In this document: piece after piece, positions 27,942 through 38,892 of the stretch
Layout of the letters: every line of letters begins with the position of its first letter
How positions within the stretch are numbered: the first letter of the stretch is position 1
From: Kocuria rosea subsp. polaris
GTDB taxonomy: Bacteria > Actinomycetota > Actinomycetes > Actinomycetales > Micrococcaceae
Length of the DNA stretch: 64,000 bases
Direction of reading: 5' to 3'
Assembly: GCF_001483755.1 (NCBI RefSeq)
Contig: NZ_LQBK01000040.1
Location: 120,628 to 184,627, forward strand
Program-made: the position numbers and the translations under genes
Notes under the pieces: model-generated
What the model saw: the letters and a program-made list of their open reading frames with translations, nothing else
What the model was told of the DNA's origin: nothing
The model's database searches: none

Positions 27942-28472
27942 ATGGGCACCCTGGCCGTCCTCGCCCTCGGCGCCAATCTCGGCGACCGGGAGGCCACCCT
28001 GCGCCGGGCCGCCCTCGACCTGGCCGCCCACCCGCGGATCACCCTGACCCGAGCCTCGCCCATCGTGCGCTCCAAGCCGGTCGGCGGACCGGCCGGGCAG
28101 GGGGACTACCTCAACGCCGTCGTGGAGGTGGAGACCGACCTGAGCCCCTTCGGGCTGCTCCGGGCCTGCCAGGAGGTGGAGGAGCGCCACCACCGCACCC
28201 GGACCCAGCGGTGGGGTCCGCGCACCCTCGACGTCGACATCGTGGTCTACGGCGACCTCCGCCTGGACGAGCCGGACCTCACCGTGCCGCACCTGCGCGC
28301 CGCCTCCCGCGCGTTCGTGCTCGTCCCGTGGGCCCTCATGGACCCCGGCGCGACGCTCGAGGGGCGCAGCGTCGCCGAACTGGCCCGCCGGGCGGGCGAC
28401 CTCGGGGGCCTCGGGCCGGACACGACCCCCCTGCTGGGCGAGCTCCCCGCCCCCGGTGGGGACGAGGACTGA
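27942..28472 (+). CDS. folK: 2-amino-4-hydroxy-6-hydroxymethyldihydropteridine pyrophosphokinase
   Basis: Pyrophosphorylates hydroxymethyl-dihydropterin to make the FolP substrate. The 176-residue enzyme shows ALGANLGDREATLRRA, the ATP-binding segment QRWGPRTLDVDIVVYGD (near residue 90) and the closing LTVPHLRAASRAFVLVPWAL. ATG at 27942 is one base after the folB stop. The last about 30 residues are Gly/Pro-rich. Confidence 0.96.
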   Translation: MGTLAVLALGANLGDREATLRRAALDLAAHPRITLTRASPIVRSKPVGGPAGQGDYLNAVVEVETDLSPFGLLRACQEVEERHHRTRTQRWGPRTLDVDIVVYGDLRLDEPDLTVPHLRAASRAFVLVPWALMDPGATLEGRSVAELARRAGDLGGLGPDTTPLLGELPAPGGDED

Positions 28473-28484
28473 GGAGGAGCCGCC

Positions 28485-29054
28485 GTGCACGTGCTCACGG
28501 TCCCCGCGCTGCTGATGTGCGCGGCCGCCGCCGGCGCCGTCGGCTGGACCGCGAACCGGCTGTCCACCGGAGCGGGCGGGCCGCTGCTGATCCTGCCCTG
28601 GGCCTCGCTCGCGGCCCTCGCCGCGGTCGCCGCGGCGCTGCTGGTGCTCGGCGTGCGGGTCAAGCGGCACCAGGAGGGGGCGCACCCGGAGCACTTCGAC
28701 CCGCTGGTCGCGGCCCGCACCGCGGCCGGCGCGCAGGCCGTGGCCTGGGCGGGGGCGATGCTGACGGGCTGGCACGCCGCCGTCGCCGTCGAGCAGGCGG
28801 CCCTCGTGGCCGTGCGCTCCGACCAGGGACCGCTCTGGGCCAGCCTGGTCCACGCCGCGGCCGGGCTCGTCCTCGTGCTGGTGGGCTGGATCGTGGAGGG
28901 CTTCTGCAAACTGCCGCCCGACGATCCCGACGCGGAGGAGAGCGCCGAGTACGGTAGGGGACGGCAGAAGGAGCGCCCCGAGGGAGAAGGTGGTTATGCG
29001 CGAGAGATCCGCCCCCGGGCCCGTCGGCGGCCCCGGGGCCGCGACGTCCGGTGA
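28485..29054 (+). CDS. DUF3180 membrane protein
   Basis: A 189-residue membrane protein of the DUF3180 family, found next to folK across actinobacteria; function unknown. Four hydrophobic segments are visible (from LTVPALLMCAAAAGAVGW; LLILPWASLAALAAVAAALLV; AAGAQAVAWAGAMLTG; LWASLVHAAAGLVLVLVG). The C-terminal about 40 residues are strongly charged and Arg-rich. GTG at 28485 follows a GAGGAGG site. Its 3' end overlaps the next gene by 59 bp, an unusually long overlap, so the Arg-rich tail may be a by-product of a shifted stop. Confidence 0.88.
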   Translation: MHVLTVPALLMCAAAAGAVGWTANRLSTGAGGPLLILPWASLAALAAVAAALLVLGVRVKRHQEGAHPEHFDPLVAARTAAGAQAVAWAGAMLTGWHAAVAVEQAALVAVRSDQGPLWASLVHAAAGLVLVLVGWIVEGFCKLPPDDPDAEESAEYGRGRQKERPEGEGGYAREIRPRARRRPRGRDVR

Positions 29055-29577
29055 CCGGGTGCCCCTGCGCAACCCCGCGATCGACCCCGAGGGCCTGGCC
29101 TGGACCCGGGTCTCGCCCCGGCACCTCACCGTGGTGGTCCTCTCCACCCTCCTCTCCACCCTGTTCTGGCTCGTGGCCCTGGGCTGGCCGGCGGTGCTGG
29201 CGGCCACGGGCGTCTGGGGCGGCGCCCCCCTGGGGCTGCTGCTGCTCCCGCCCGGGGCCGCCCTCGCGGCCGGCCTGCTCTCCGTGCTCCTGGCCCCGCG
29301 CCGGGTCCGGGCGATCGGCTACGCCGAGCGCGGCGAGGACCTGCTCGTGCGGCGGGGCCTGCTCTACCAGCGGGTCACGATCATCCCCTACGGGCGGATG
29401 CAGTACGTGGACGTGTCGGTCTCCCCGCTGCAGCGCAGCTTCGGCCTGGCCACCGTGAAGCTGCACACCGCCGCCGTGGGCAGCCACGCCGAGATCCCCG
29501 GCGTGGAGCACGCCGAGGCGTCCCGGCTGCGCGAGCGGCTCACCGCGCGCGGCGAGGCCCTCCTGGCGGTCCTGTGA
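28996..29577 (+). CDS. Bacterial PH-domain membrane protein (YdbS-like)
   Basis: A 193-residue protein with two close transmembrane helices (about residues 45-100) followed by one bacterial PH domain (LVRRGLLYQRVTIIPYGRMQYVDVSVSPLQRSFGLATVKLHTAA). In Bacillus, the YdbS/YdbT pair of such proteins affects resistance to some membrane-acting bacteriocins. I chose the ATG at 28996 because GGAGAAGG sits 5 nt upstream; a GTG at 28990 is the alternative. It overlaps the next gene in GTGA. Confidence 0.88.
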   Translation: MRERSAPGPVGGPGAATSGDRVPLRNPAIDPEGLAWTRVSPRHLTVVVLSTLLSTLFWLVALGWPAVLAATGVWGGAPLGLLLLPPGAALAAGLLSVLLAPRRVRAIGYAERGEDLLVRRGLLYQRVTIIPYGRMQYVDVSVSPLQRSFGLATVKLHTAAVGSHAEIPGVEHAEASRLRERLTARGEALLAVL

Positions 29578-31088
29578 GCGCTGCGCCCGCCCCCGCGGCG
29601 GCTCCGCAGTGGCACCGTGTCCACCCGCTGACGCCGGTGGTCAAGGGGTGGCTCGCGATGCTCGTGATCGCGGGGGCCGTCGTCAACATCCTCCTCGACG
29701 ACTTCCTCAACGCCGTCCTCGGCCGCGGGGCCGCCGGGCCGCCCCAGGACTTCGACCCCGCCCGGATGGGCGCCGTCTTCTGGTGGGCGCTGGCCGGGCT
29801 CGTGCTCGTCGTGCTCCTCCTGTTCGCGGCGGCCGTGCTGGTCTCCTGGTGGTTCACCCGCTACCAGGTGACCCCCGAGCACGTGCGGATCCGCTCCGGG
29901 GTGCTCTTCCGGCAGGAGCGCCAGGCCCGGCTGGACCGGGTGCAGGCCATCGACATCCACCGCCCGTTCCTGCCCCGGCTGCTGGGGCTGGCGGAGCTGA
30001 AGTTCGAGGTCGCGGACGCCGGGCAGTCGGCGGTGTCCCTGTCCTACCTCACCCACCCCCAGGCCCGTGCGCTGCGCGGCGAGCTGCTGGGCCGGCTCGG
30101 CCTGGCCGCCCCGGGGCGGACCCCCGCACCCCCCGTGCCCGGCGCGCCCGTGCGGCGGCCCGCGCCCTGGGCGGTGACGGGCGACCAGGAGCGCCCAGTG
30201 CTCGGGGTGCCGGTGCCGCGGCTGATCGGCTCCGTGCTCGCCTCGGGCTCCGCCGTCGCCCTGGCCGTGCTGCTGGCCGCCGCACCGGTCGCCCTCCTGG
30301 TCGACTCCCGCACCGGGCCGGCAATGCTGGCGGCCTGGCTGCCCGGGCTGCTCAGCTTCGGGGCCATCTCCTACCGCCGCGTGGAGCAGGGCTGGTCCTT
30401 CCGGCTGCTGCGCGTCCCCGAGGGCATGCGCGTGCGCTACGGCCTGTTCGACGTCCGCTCCCAGACCGTCCCCGCCGGGCGGATCCAGGCGCTGGGCGTG
30501 GACCAGCCGCTGCTCTGGCGGCCCTTCGGCTGGTACCGGGTGCGGGTCAACGTGGCCGGCTACGGCCCCGCGGCGGGGGAGAGCGACGTCATGCGCTCCA
30601 CCCTGCTGCCCGTCGGCACCCTCCCGCAGGTGCACCAGGTCCTGCACCTGGCGCTGCCCGGCGCCCGGGACGGGGACCTACCGGACCTGCTGCGGGAGGG
30701 CCTGCACGGTTCGGGCGCGCAGGGCCGGTTCACCACCTCCCCGCGCCGGGCCCGGTGGCTCGACCCCCTGGTGCACCGCCGGACCGGCTTCGCCGCGACC
30801 GGCGACGTCCTCGCCGTGCGCTCCGGGCGGTTGAGCCGGCACACCGCGGTGCTGCCCCACGAGAAGACGCAGTCGGTGGCCGTGAGCCAGGGACCGCTCG
30901 AGCGGGCCCTGGGCCTCGCCGACGTCCACCTGCACTCCACGCCGGGGCCCGTGACCGTGGTGGTCCCGCACCTCGACACCGGGGACGCCCGGGCGCTCGC
31001 CGCCGCCCAGGCGGTGCACGCGGCCGGTGCCCGTAGACTGGCCGACGGCCCGAGCGACCCCCGGAACCACCCGCAGGAGAGAGCATGA
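29574..31088 (+). CDS. Large bacterial PH-domain membrane protein (YdbT-like)
   Basis: A 504-residue membrane protein with at least two and probably three copies of the bacterial PH domain separated by paired transmembrane helices. Domain cores appear at [47 protein letters not shown] and [23 protein letters not shown]. It is the partner of the upstream YdbS-like protein; their role in the envelope is unproven. The GTG at 29574 overlaps the upstream stop, and the stop overlaps the next ATG. Confidence 0.88.
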   Translation: MSAAPAPAAAPQWHRVHPLTPVVKGWLAMLVIAGAVVNILLDDFLNAVLGRGAAGPPQDFDPARMGAVFWWALAGLVLVVLLLFAAAVLVSWWFTRYQVTPEHVRIRSGVLFRQERQARLDRVQAIDIHRPFLPRLLGLAELKFEVADAGQSAVSLSYLTHPQARALRGELLGRLGLAAPGRTPAPPVPGAPVRRPAPWAVTGDQERPVLGVPVPRLIGSVLASGSAVALAVLLAAAPVALLVDSRTGPAMLAAWLPGLLSFGAISYRRVEQGWSFRLLRVPEGMRVRYGLFDVRSQTVPAGRIQALGVDQPLLWRPFGWYRVRVNVAGYGPAAGESDVMRSTLLPVGTLPQVHQVLHLALPGARDGDLPDLLREGLHGSGAQGRFTTSPRRARWLDPLVHRRTGFAATGDVLAVRSGRLSRHTAVLPHEKTQSVAVSQGPLERALGLADVHLHSTPGPVTVVVPHLDTGDARALAAAQAVHAAGARRLADGPSDPRNHPQERA

Positions 31089-32023
31089 CCCATCCGTCCG
31101 AGCGCCCCGGACGCCTCGGCGTCGGGGTCGTCAGCGCCGGGAAGGTGGGCGCCGTCCTGGGGGCCGCGCTGCGCGCCGCCGGCCACGCCGTGGTCGGCGT
31201 GAACGCCGTCTCCGAGGCCAGCCGGGACCGGGCCGAGGCCCTCCTGCCCGGGGTGCCCGTCCTCGACGTCCCGGCCGTGCTCGAGCGCGCGGAGCTCGTG
31301 CTGCTCGCGGTGCCCGACGACGAGCTGCCGGGGCTCGTGCAGGGCCTCGCCGACGCCGGGCTGTGGCAGGCCGGCCAGCTCGTGGTGCACACCGCGGGCC
31401 GCTGGGGCACCGGTGTGCTGGAGCCGGCCCGCCGGCTCGGGGCGATCCCGCTGGCGATCCACCCGGCGATGACGTTCACGGGCATGAGCCTGGACCTGGC
31501 CCGGCTGAGCGACTGTTCGTTCGGGATCACGGCCCCGGCCCCGGTGCTCCCCATCGCCCAGGCGCTGGTGGTCGAGATGGGCGCCGAGCCCGTGGTGGTC
31601 GCGGAGGGCGACCGCGCGCTGTACCACGCCGCCCTCGCCCACGGCGCCAACCACCTGATGACCGTCGCGGGCCAGTCCATGCAGGTGCTCCGGGACATCG
31701 GGGTGGAGCACCCCGCCCGCACGGTCGGGCCCCTGCTGCGGGCGACCCTGGACAACGCCCTGGCCGCGGGGGAGTCGGCGCTGACCGGTCCCGTGTCCCG
31801 CGGCGACGCGGGGACCGTGGCCGCCCACCGGGACGCCCTCGACGAGTACGCGCACGGCCACGGCGGCGACGACGTCCTGCTGGCCTACCTGGACCTCGCC
31901 CGCGTCACCGCCCGTCGCGCCCTGGACCGCGGGCTGCTGGACCGCCCGCGCTACGACGCCGTGCTCGCCGCCCTCGAGCTCACCCACGGCACCGACGGCA
32001 CCGACGGAGAGGACACCCCGTGA
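31085..32023 (+). CDS. DUF2520 / Rossmann-fold dehydrogenase-like protein
   Basis: A 312-residue soluble protein of the DUF2520 family. The N-terminus is a Rossmann nucleotide-binding fold ([24 protein letters not shown]), and the C-terminal half is the helical DUF2520 domain ([14 protein letters not shown] and [15 protein letters not shown]). It lies upstream of panC in many actinobacteria and has been proposed to act in pantothenate or NADP-linked reactions such as ketopantoate reduction; that is inference. Start and stop both overlap neighbours (ATGA, GTGA). Confidence 0.88.
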   Translation: MTHPSERPGRLGVGVVSAGKVGAVLGAALRAAGHAVVGVNAVSEASRDRAEALLPGVPVLDVPAVLERAELVLLAVPDDELPGLVQGLADAGLWQAGQLVVHTAGRWGTGVLEPARRLGAIPLAIHPAMTFTGMSLDLARLSDCSFGITAPAPVLPIAQALVVEMGAEPVVVAEGDRALYHAALAHGANHLMTVAGQSMQVLRDIGVEHPARTVGPLLRATLDNALAAGESALTGPVSRGDAGTVAAHRDALDEYAHGHGGDDVLLAYLDLARVTARRALDRGLLDRPRYDAVLAALELTHGTDGTDGEDTP

Positions 32024-32880
32024 GCGAGCCCACCACCGTGCCCCGCGTCTGCCGGGGCATCGACGAGTTCCGGACAGCCCTCGCCGACCGGCTCGGCGCG
32101 GTGCCGCAGCAGCCGTCGCTGGGGCTCGTGCCCACCATGGGCGCCCTGCACGAGGGGCACGGGCACCTGGTGCGCCTCGCCCGGCAGGAGAACGCCGTGG
32201 TCGCGGTCTCGGTCTTCGTCAATCCGCTGCAGTTCGGCCCGGACGAGGACCTCGAGCGCTACCCGCGCACCCTCGAGGCCGACGTCGAGCTGCTCTCCCG
32301 GTTCGGGGCCGACCTCGTGTTCGCCCCGTCCGAGGCGGAGATGTACCCGGACGGGGAACCCCTCGTGCGCGTCACCTCCGGCCGGCTCGGCTCCGTGCTC
32401 GACGGCGCGAGCCGCCCCGGCCACTTCGACGGCGCCCTGACGGTGGTCAACAAGCTCCTCAACATCACCGCTCCGCCCGTGCCGGCCGCGTTCCGGGCGT
32501 ACTTCGGGGAGAAGGACGCCCAGCAGCTGCTCCTCGTGCGCCGGATGGTCGCCGACTTCGACCTGCCCGTCACCGTGCGGGCCGTGCCCATCGTGCGCGA
32601 CGACGACGGGCTCGCCCTGTCCTCCCGCAACCGCTACCTCGACGCCGCGCAGCGCCGGGCCGCGCTGGTGCTCCCGCGCACGCTCCGTGCCCTCGCCGCC
32701 GGGGAGCTGGACCTCGGGGCCGCCCGGCGGCGGATCGACGCCGAGGACCTGGTCCGGCTCGACTACCTCGTCGTCGTCGACCCCCGCACCCTGGCGCCGG
32801 TCGAGCCGGCGCCCGGCGCCCTCGCCCTCGTGGCGGCCCACGTGGGCGGCACCCGGCTGATCGACAACCTCGTGCTCTGA
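32020..32880 (+). CDS. panC: Pantothenate synthetase
   Basis: Joins pantoate and beta-alanine with ATP to give pantothenate. The 286-residue protein has [15 protein letters not shown] (ATP-binding HxGH), [35 protein letters not shown] and the KMSKS-like [10 protein letters not shown] motif. GTG at 32020 overlaps the DUF2520 stop. The usual next gene, panD (aspartate decarboxylase, source of beta-alanine), is absent; lysS follows directly. Confidence 0.96.
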   Translation: MSEPTTVPRVCRGIDEFRTALADRLGAVPQQPSLGLVPTMGALHEGHGHLVRLARQENAVVAVSVFVNPLQFGPDEDLERYPRTLEADVELLSRFGADLVFAPSEAEMYPDGEPLVRVTSGRLGSVLDGASRPGHFDGALTVVNKLLNITAPPVPAAFRAYFGEKDAQQLLLVRRMVADFDLPVTVRAVPIVRDDDGLALSSRNRYLDAAQRRAALVLPRTLRALAAGELDLGAARRRIDAEDLVRLDYLVVVDPRTLAPVEPAPGALALVAAHVGGTRLIDNLVL

Positions 32881-32910
32881 GCCGCCCGGCCGGGATTTGA
32901 CCCCTCCCGT

Positions 32911-32916
32911 TATCCT
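32911..32916 (+). promoter_or_regulatory. -10 box (TATCCT) of a lysS transcript
   Basis: TATCCT ends 8 nt before the lysS GTG, with no ribosome site, consistent with a leaderless message starting at the codon. Confidence 0.5.
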
Positions 32917-32924
32917 GGACAACT

Positions 32925-34448
32925 GTGACCAACGCGCAGAACACCTCCCCGACCGCCCAGGACGAGGCCGAGCAGGCCGAGCTCTCGGACCAGATGCAGT
33001 TCCGGCTCGCCAAGCGCGCCCGGCTGCTCGACTCGGGCCGGGAGGCCTACCCCGTGGGCGTGGAGCGCACGCACACCCTCGCCGAGGTGCGGCAGGCCCA
33101 CGGCCACCTCGAGCCCGGCGAGGAGACCGGCCGGTTCGTCGGCGTGGCCGGGCGCGTGGTCTTCGTGCGCAACACCGGCAAGCTGTGCTTCGCGACCCTC
33201 CAGGAGGGGGACGGCACCCGGCTGCAGGTCATGCTCTCCCTCGCGAAGGTGGGGGAGGAGTCCCTGGCCGAGTGGAAGTCCCTCGTGGACCTCGGCGACT
33301 TCGTGGCCGTGCACGGCGAGGTGATCGCCTCCCGCCGCGGCGAGCTCTCCGTCATGGCCGACACCTGGTCCATGGCCTCGAAGGCGATCCGGCCCCTGCC
33401 CACGCTGCACAACGAGCTCAGCGAGGAGACCCGGGTGCGCCGGCGCTACCTCGACCTGATCGTCCGGCCCGAGGCCCGCGAGGTGGTCGTGCAGCGGGCG
33501 CGGATCATCCAGACGGTGCGCAACGTCCTGGTGGCCCGCGGCTACGTGGAGATCGAGACGCCCATCCTGCAGCTCGTGCACGGCGGGGCCACGGCCCGGC
33601 CGTTCGAGACCCATCTCAACGCGTTCGACCAGGACATGACCCTGCGCATCGCCACGGAGCTCTACCTCAAGCGCGCCGTGGTCGGCGGGATCGAGCGGGT
33701 CTTCGAGATCGGGCGGGTCTTCCGCAACGAGGGCGTCGACTCCTCGCACAGCCCCGAGTTCACCACTCTGGAGGCCTACGAGGCCTACGCCGACCAGTTC
33801 ACGATGGCCGAGCGGATCAAGGAGATCATCCTGGCGTGCGCCGACGCCCTGGGCGTCGACACCATCGAGACGGAGCGGGGCACGATCGACCTGCGCGGGG
33901 AGTGGCGCTGGCTGTCCGTCTATCCCGCCCTGTCCGAGGCCGTGGGCCAGGAGATCACCCCGCAGACGCCCGTGCCGGCCCTGCACCGGATCGCCGAGGA
34001 GCACGCGGTGGCCGTCGGCCCGATGTGGGACGCGGAGAAGTACGTGCTCGAGCTGTTCGGCGAGATCGTGGAGCCCACCCTGGTCCAGCCGACCTTCGTG
34101 TGCGACTACCCGCCCTCGGCGCAGCCCCTCGCCCGCCAGCACCGCTCCGAGCACGGGCTGATCGAGGCCTGGGACCTGATCATCGGCGGGATGGAGCGCG
34201 GCACGGCGTTCTCCGAGCTGATCGACCCCGTGGTCCAGCGCGAGCGGCTCACCGAGCAGTCCCACCGGGCCGCGGCCGGCGACGCCGAGGCCATGCGGCT
34301 CGACGAGGACTTCCTGCGCGCCCTCGAGCACGGCGCCCCGCCCATGGGCGGCCTGGGCCTCGGCCTGGACCGGCTCATCATGCTCTTCACCGACCTGGGG
34401 ATCCGGGAGACCATCCTGTTCCCCCTCATGAAGCCGGAGCAGGACTGA
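32925..34448 (+). CDS. lysS: Lysyl-tRNA synthetase, class II
   Basis: Loads lysine on tRNA-Lys. The 507-residue enzyme has an N-terminal OB-fold anticodon domain (about residues 55-160; VAGRVVFVRNTGKLCFATLQ). The catalytic core follows with motif 2 (RVFRNEGVDSSHSPEFTTLE) and motif 3 (GGLGLGLDRLIMLF). GTG 32925 was chosen because homology starts soon after and TATCCT lies 8 nt upstream. A tRNA-Lys gene is found elsewhere in this window (53.7 kb). A clear terminator hairpin follows the gene. Confidence 0.97.
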   Translation: MTNAQNTSPTAQDEAEQAELSDQMQFRLAKRARLLDSGREAYPVGVERTHTLAEVRQAHGHLEPGEETGRFVGVAGRVVFVRNTGKLCFATLQEGDGTRLQVMLSLAKVGEESLAEWKSLVDLGDFVAVHGEVIASRRGELSVMADTWSMASKAIRPLPTLHNELSEETRVRRRYLDLIVRPEAREVVVQRARIIQTVRNVLVARGYVEIETPILQLVHGGATARPFETHLNAFDQDMTLRIATELYLKRAVVGGIERVFEIGRVFRNEGVDSSHSPEFTTLEAYEAYADQFTMAERIKEIILACADALGVDTIETERGTIDLRGEWRWLSVYPALSEAVGQEITPQTPVPALHRIAEEHAVAVGPMWDAEKYVLELFGEIVEPTLVQPTFVCDYPPSAQPLARQHRSEHGLIEAWDLIIGGMERGTAFSELIDPVVQRERLTEQSHRAAAGDAEAMRLDEDFLRALEHGAPPMGGLGLGLDRLIMLFTDLGIRETILFPLMKPEQD

Positions 34449-34451
34449 GCC

Positions 34452-34478
34452 CGGGGCCGCGGCCGTGCCGCGGCCCCG
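34452..34478 (+). terminator. Terminator of lysS
   Basis: A perfect 11-bp GC stem (34452-34462 with 34468-34478) with a 5-nt loop starts 4 nt after the lysS stop. There is no T-run. Confidence 0.65.
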
Positions 34479-34524
34479 CACCGTCCTCAGCCACCGCCCA
34501 GATCTCCCCGGGAGAATCGCACCC

Positions 34525-34740
34525 ATGGAATACATCGCTGTCCTGCTGCCCTCGATCAGCATCGGCATCATCTTCTGGTTCGTCCTCCGCTGGATCTTCC
34601 GCGGCGACCGCACCGAGCGCGCCGTCGAGTCCCGCTCGCAGGAGGACGCCGAGCGCTGGTACGAGGAGCTCAAGCGGCGTGACGGCGAGGACCTGCCGTT
34701 CGGCCCTTCCCCGCGCCGTGACCGCGGGACGGATCGCTGA
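34525..34740 (+). CDS. Small single-span membrane protein between lysS and lsr2
   Basis: A 71-residue protein of unknown function. One transmembrane helix (AVLLPSISIGIIFWFVLRWIF) is followed by a charged cytoplasmic tail rich in Arg and Glu (TERAVESRSQEDAERWYEEL). The ATG at 34525 follows GGGAGAA at 9 nt spacing; the upstream ATG at 34465 would read through the lysS terminator. The location between lysS and lsr2 is shared with relatives. Even pairing of Arg and Glu in the tail suggests an amphipathic helix. Confidence 0.75.
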   Translation: MEYIAVLLPSISIGIIFWFVLRWIFRGDRTERAVESRSQEDAERWYEELKRRDGEDLPFGPSPRRDRGTDR

Positions 34741-35003
34741 GCTCCTCCTGAGCTGATTCCCGGCTCTTGCCGATGAATTCGAATTGGTGCCCGGTTTGTC
34801 CGCTTTTTCGTGCTGTTGAATTCCGTGCCGGAATCGTAGGATAAACTCGACGGCGCCGGGAGTTCGTTCTCCCGGTGGTCGCCGGAATTCACGATCCGGA
34901 TCAACCGGTCCGACACGGGGGAATCAGCACCGCCTCGGGGCACGCCGTTCACCGGCGCGTCCGGGGAAAGACGAGCGCCGAGAGGCGGAGGAGAGTTTCA
35001 GCT
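34741..35003 (+). promoter_or_regulatory. AT-rich promoter and leader of lsr2
   Basis: A marked drop in GC compared with the surroundings. TTGAAT (34816-34821) with GATAAA (34840-34845, spacing 18) or TAGGAT (34837-34842, spacing 15) forms the best sigma-A type promoter in the window. GAATTC occurs three times (34775, 34818, 34885). The leader carries a perfect 7-bp hairpin (34856-34862 with 34869-34875). AT-rich DNA is the preferred target of Lsr2, so self-binding is likely. Confidence 0.6.
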
Positions 35004-35333
35004 ATGGCACAGACCGTGAAGATCATTCTCGAGGACGATCTCGACGGCGGACCCGCCGAGGAGACCGTGCGCTTCGGCCTCGACGGCGCGCAGTACGAGA
35101 TCGATCTCTCCGAGGAGAACGCGGCCAAGCTGCGCGACGCCGTGCGGCCGTTCATCACCAAGGCCCGGCGCGCCCAGAGCAAGCAGGCGGCGAAGCAGGC
35201 CCGCCCCACCGGGAAGTCCAACCCGGACACCGCGGCCATCCGGCAGTGGGCCCGGGAGAACGGCCACCCGGTCTCCGACCGCGGCCGCATTCACCAGGAC
35301 GTGCAGAAGGCGTACTACGACGCGCACCAATAA
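35004..35333 (+). CDS. lsr2: Lsr2 nucleoid-associated protein
   Basis: A 109-residue H-NS-like protein that binds and bridges AT-rich DNA and silences foreign genes. The N-terminal dimer domain is VKIILEDDLDGGPAEETVRFGLDG; a Lys/Gln-rich linker follows; the C-terminal DNA-binding domain has IRQWARENGHPVSDRGRIHQDVQKAY with the minor-groove RGR motif (near residue 97). ATG 35004 has a GGAGGAG site. A strong terminator follows. Confidence 0.96.
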   Translation: MAQTVKIILEDDLDGGPAEETVRFGLDGAQYEIDLSEENAAKLRDAVRPFITKARRAQSKQAAKQARPTGKSNPDTAAIRQWARENGHPVSDRGRIHQDVQKAYYDAHQ

Positions 35334-35374
35334 GAACGGGTCCGGCGCCGCCGAACAGGCCGCCGGGAATTAGG

Positions 35375-35405
35375 AGGAGGGACCGGTCCGCCGGTCCCTC
35401 CTTTT
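35375..35405 (+). terminator. Intrinsic terminator of lsr2
   Basis: A 12-bp stem (AGGAGGGACCGG paired with CCGGTCCCTCCT, loop TCCG) is followed at once by TTT and a T-rich stretch. It is the most classical intrinsic terminator in the window. Confidence 0.85.
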
Positions 35406-35589
35406 CCCTTTCCGGCGCCCCTTTCCGGTTCCGCTTTTCGGGGCGGGGAGGTCCCTGTCGGGCGCGGGCGGTTCCTGGCGGGAATTCCCGGGCATTCTTT
35501 TGATGACCTGCGCCTTTGCCGGTGCGGAAGCGAACGGCGGAAATTGTCGGGTCCCTTTCCGGGGCCGTCCGCGCCCCGGTGCACCGGTC

Positions 35590-35607
35590 TTCTCGCCGGT
35601 GGCGAAC
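35590..35607 (+). promoter_or_regulatory. ClgR-type box upstream of clpC
   Basis: TTCTCGCCGGTGGCGAAC contains the CGC-N5-GCG core described for ClgR activator sites in Streptomyces and Corynebacterium. Its centre is about 48 bp before the start predicted from TAGCAT (35635-35640), a usual activator position; no good -35 is seen. Confidence 0.55.
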
Positions 35608-35669
35608 AGCCCCCCGTTCGTCGGTGCGGGTGCGTAGCATCGGGTGCAGACATCGACTGAGGAGTATCC

Positions 35670-38234
<2,565 letters not shown>

Positions 38235-38250
38235 GCCCGTCCGACTCCAC

Positions 38251-38288
38251 CGAGGGGCCCGCCGCGCGTCCGCGCGGCGGGCCCCTCG
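38251..38288 (+). terminator. Terminator of clpC
   Basis: A perfect 17-bp GC stem (38251-38267 with 38272-38288) with loop GTCC follows the clpC stop by 16 bp. There is no T-run. Confidence 0.75.
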
Positions 38289-38344
38289 GCGTCCACCCAA
38301 GTGGGGACGGACCCGGAGCGCAGCTCCCGCGGGGCGCCGGCGTT

Positions 38345-38362
38345 CGCAAGCGTACACTTGCG
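38345..38362. promoter_or_regulatory. 18-bp palindrome over the argA promoter
   Basis: CGCAAGCGTACACTTGCG is palindromic at 16 of 18 positions and covers the -10 hexamer TACACT (38353-38358). That hexamer ends 6 nt before the GTG of the acetyltransferase gene. A bound repressor here would block a leaderless promoter. The binding protein is unknown; ArgR is a candidate only because of the gene. Confidence 0.5.
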
Positions 38363-38364
38363 GC

Positions 38365-38892
38365 GTGACCGACCTGCGCCTGCGACCAGCCCGCACCTCC
38401 GACGTCCCCGCCATCAAGGACCTCGTGGCCCCGCTGGCGCGCGCCGGGGTGCTCATCAACAAGGACACGGTCGCCTACTACGAGGGCATCCAGGAGTTCC
38501 TGGTGGTGGAGGCGGTCGGCGACGAGCAGGCCGGTCTCGTGGGCTGCGGCGCGCTGCACGTGATGTGGGAGGACCTGGGCGAGGTCCGCACGCTGGCCAC
38601 CTCCGACGCGTGGCGGGGCCGCGGGGTGGGCCGCACCCTGCTGGCCGGGCTGATCGAACGGGCCCGCGCCGTGGGGGTCTCGCGGGTGTTCTGCCTGACC
38701 TTCGAGGTGGACTTCTTCAGCCGCTACGGCTTCGAGGTCATGCCCAACCAGAACCAGGTGGACCCCGACGTCTTCGCCGAGCTGCTGCGCTCGCACGACG
38801 AGGGCGTGGCCGAGTACCTCGACCTGGCCCGCGTGAAGCCCAACACCCTCGGCAACACCCGGATGCTGCTGGAGCTCAGCCCGGAAGACTGA
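38365..38892 (+). CDS. argA: Amino-acid N-acetyltransferase (ArgA-type, GNAT fold)
   Basis: A 175-residue GNAT enzyme that closely follows the short mycobacterial N-acetylglutamate synthase pattern: RPARTSDVPAIKDLV at the start, VGCGALHVMWEDLGEVRTLA, the acetyl-CoA loop WRGRGVGRTLLAGL and the ending VKPNTLGNTRMLLEL. It would make N-acetylglutamate to begin arginine synthesis. GTG 38365 is fixed by TACACT 6 nt upstream. It converges with mutY and overlaps its 3' end by 17 bp. No other arginine gene is in the window. Confidence 0.88.
   Translation: MTDLRLRPARTSDVPAIKDLVAPLARAGVLINKDTVAYYEGIQEFLVVEAVGDEQAGLVGCGALHVMWEDLGEVRTLATSDAWRGRGVGRTLLAGLIERARAVGVSRVFCLTFEVDFFSRYGFEVMPNQNQVDPDVFAELLRSHDEGVAEYLDLARVKPNTLGNTRMLLELSPED

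Larger units (their letters stand above)
35334..35669 (+). promoter_or_regulatory. lsr2 terminator and clpC promoter region
   Basis: A 336-bp gap, somewhat AT-richer than average with runs such as TTTTCCCTTTCC. It holds the lsr2 terminator (35375-35405), a ClgR-type box (35590-35607) and a -10 candidate TAGCAT (35635-35640) for clpC. No reading frame was credible. Confidence 0.55.
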
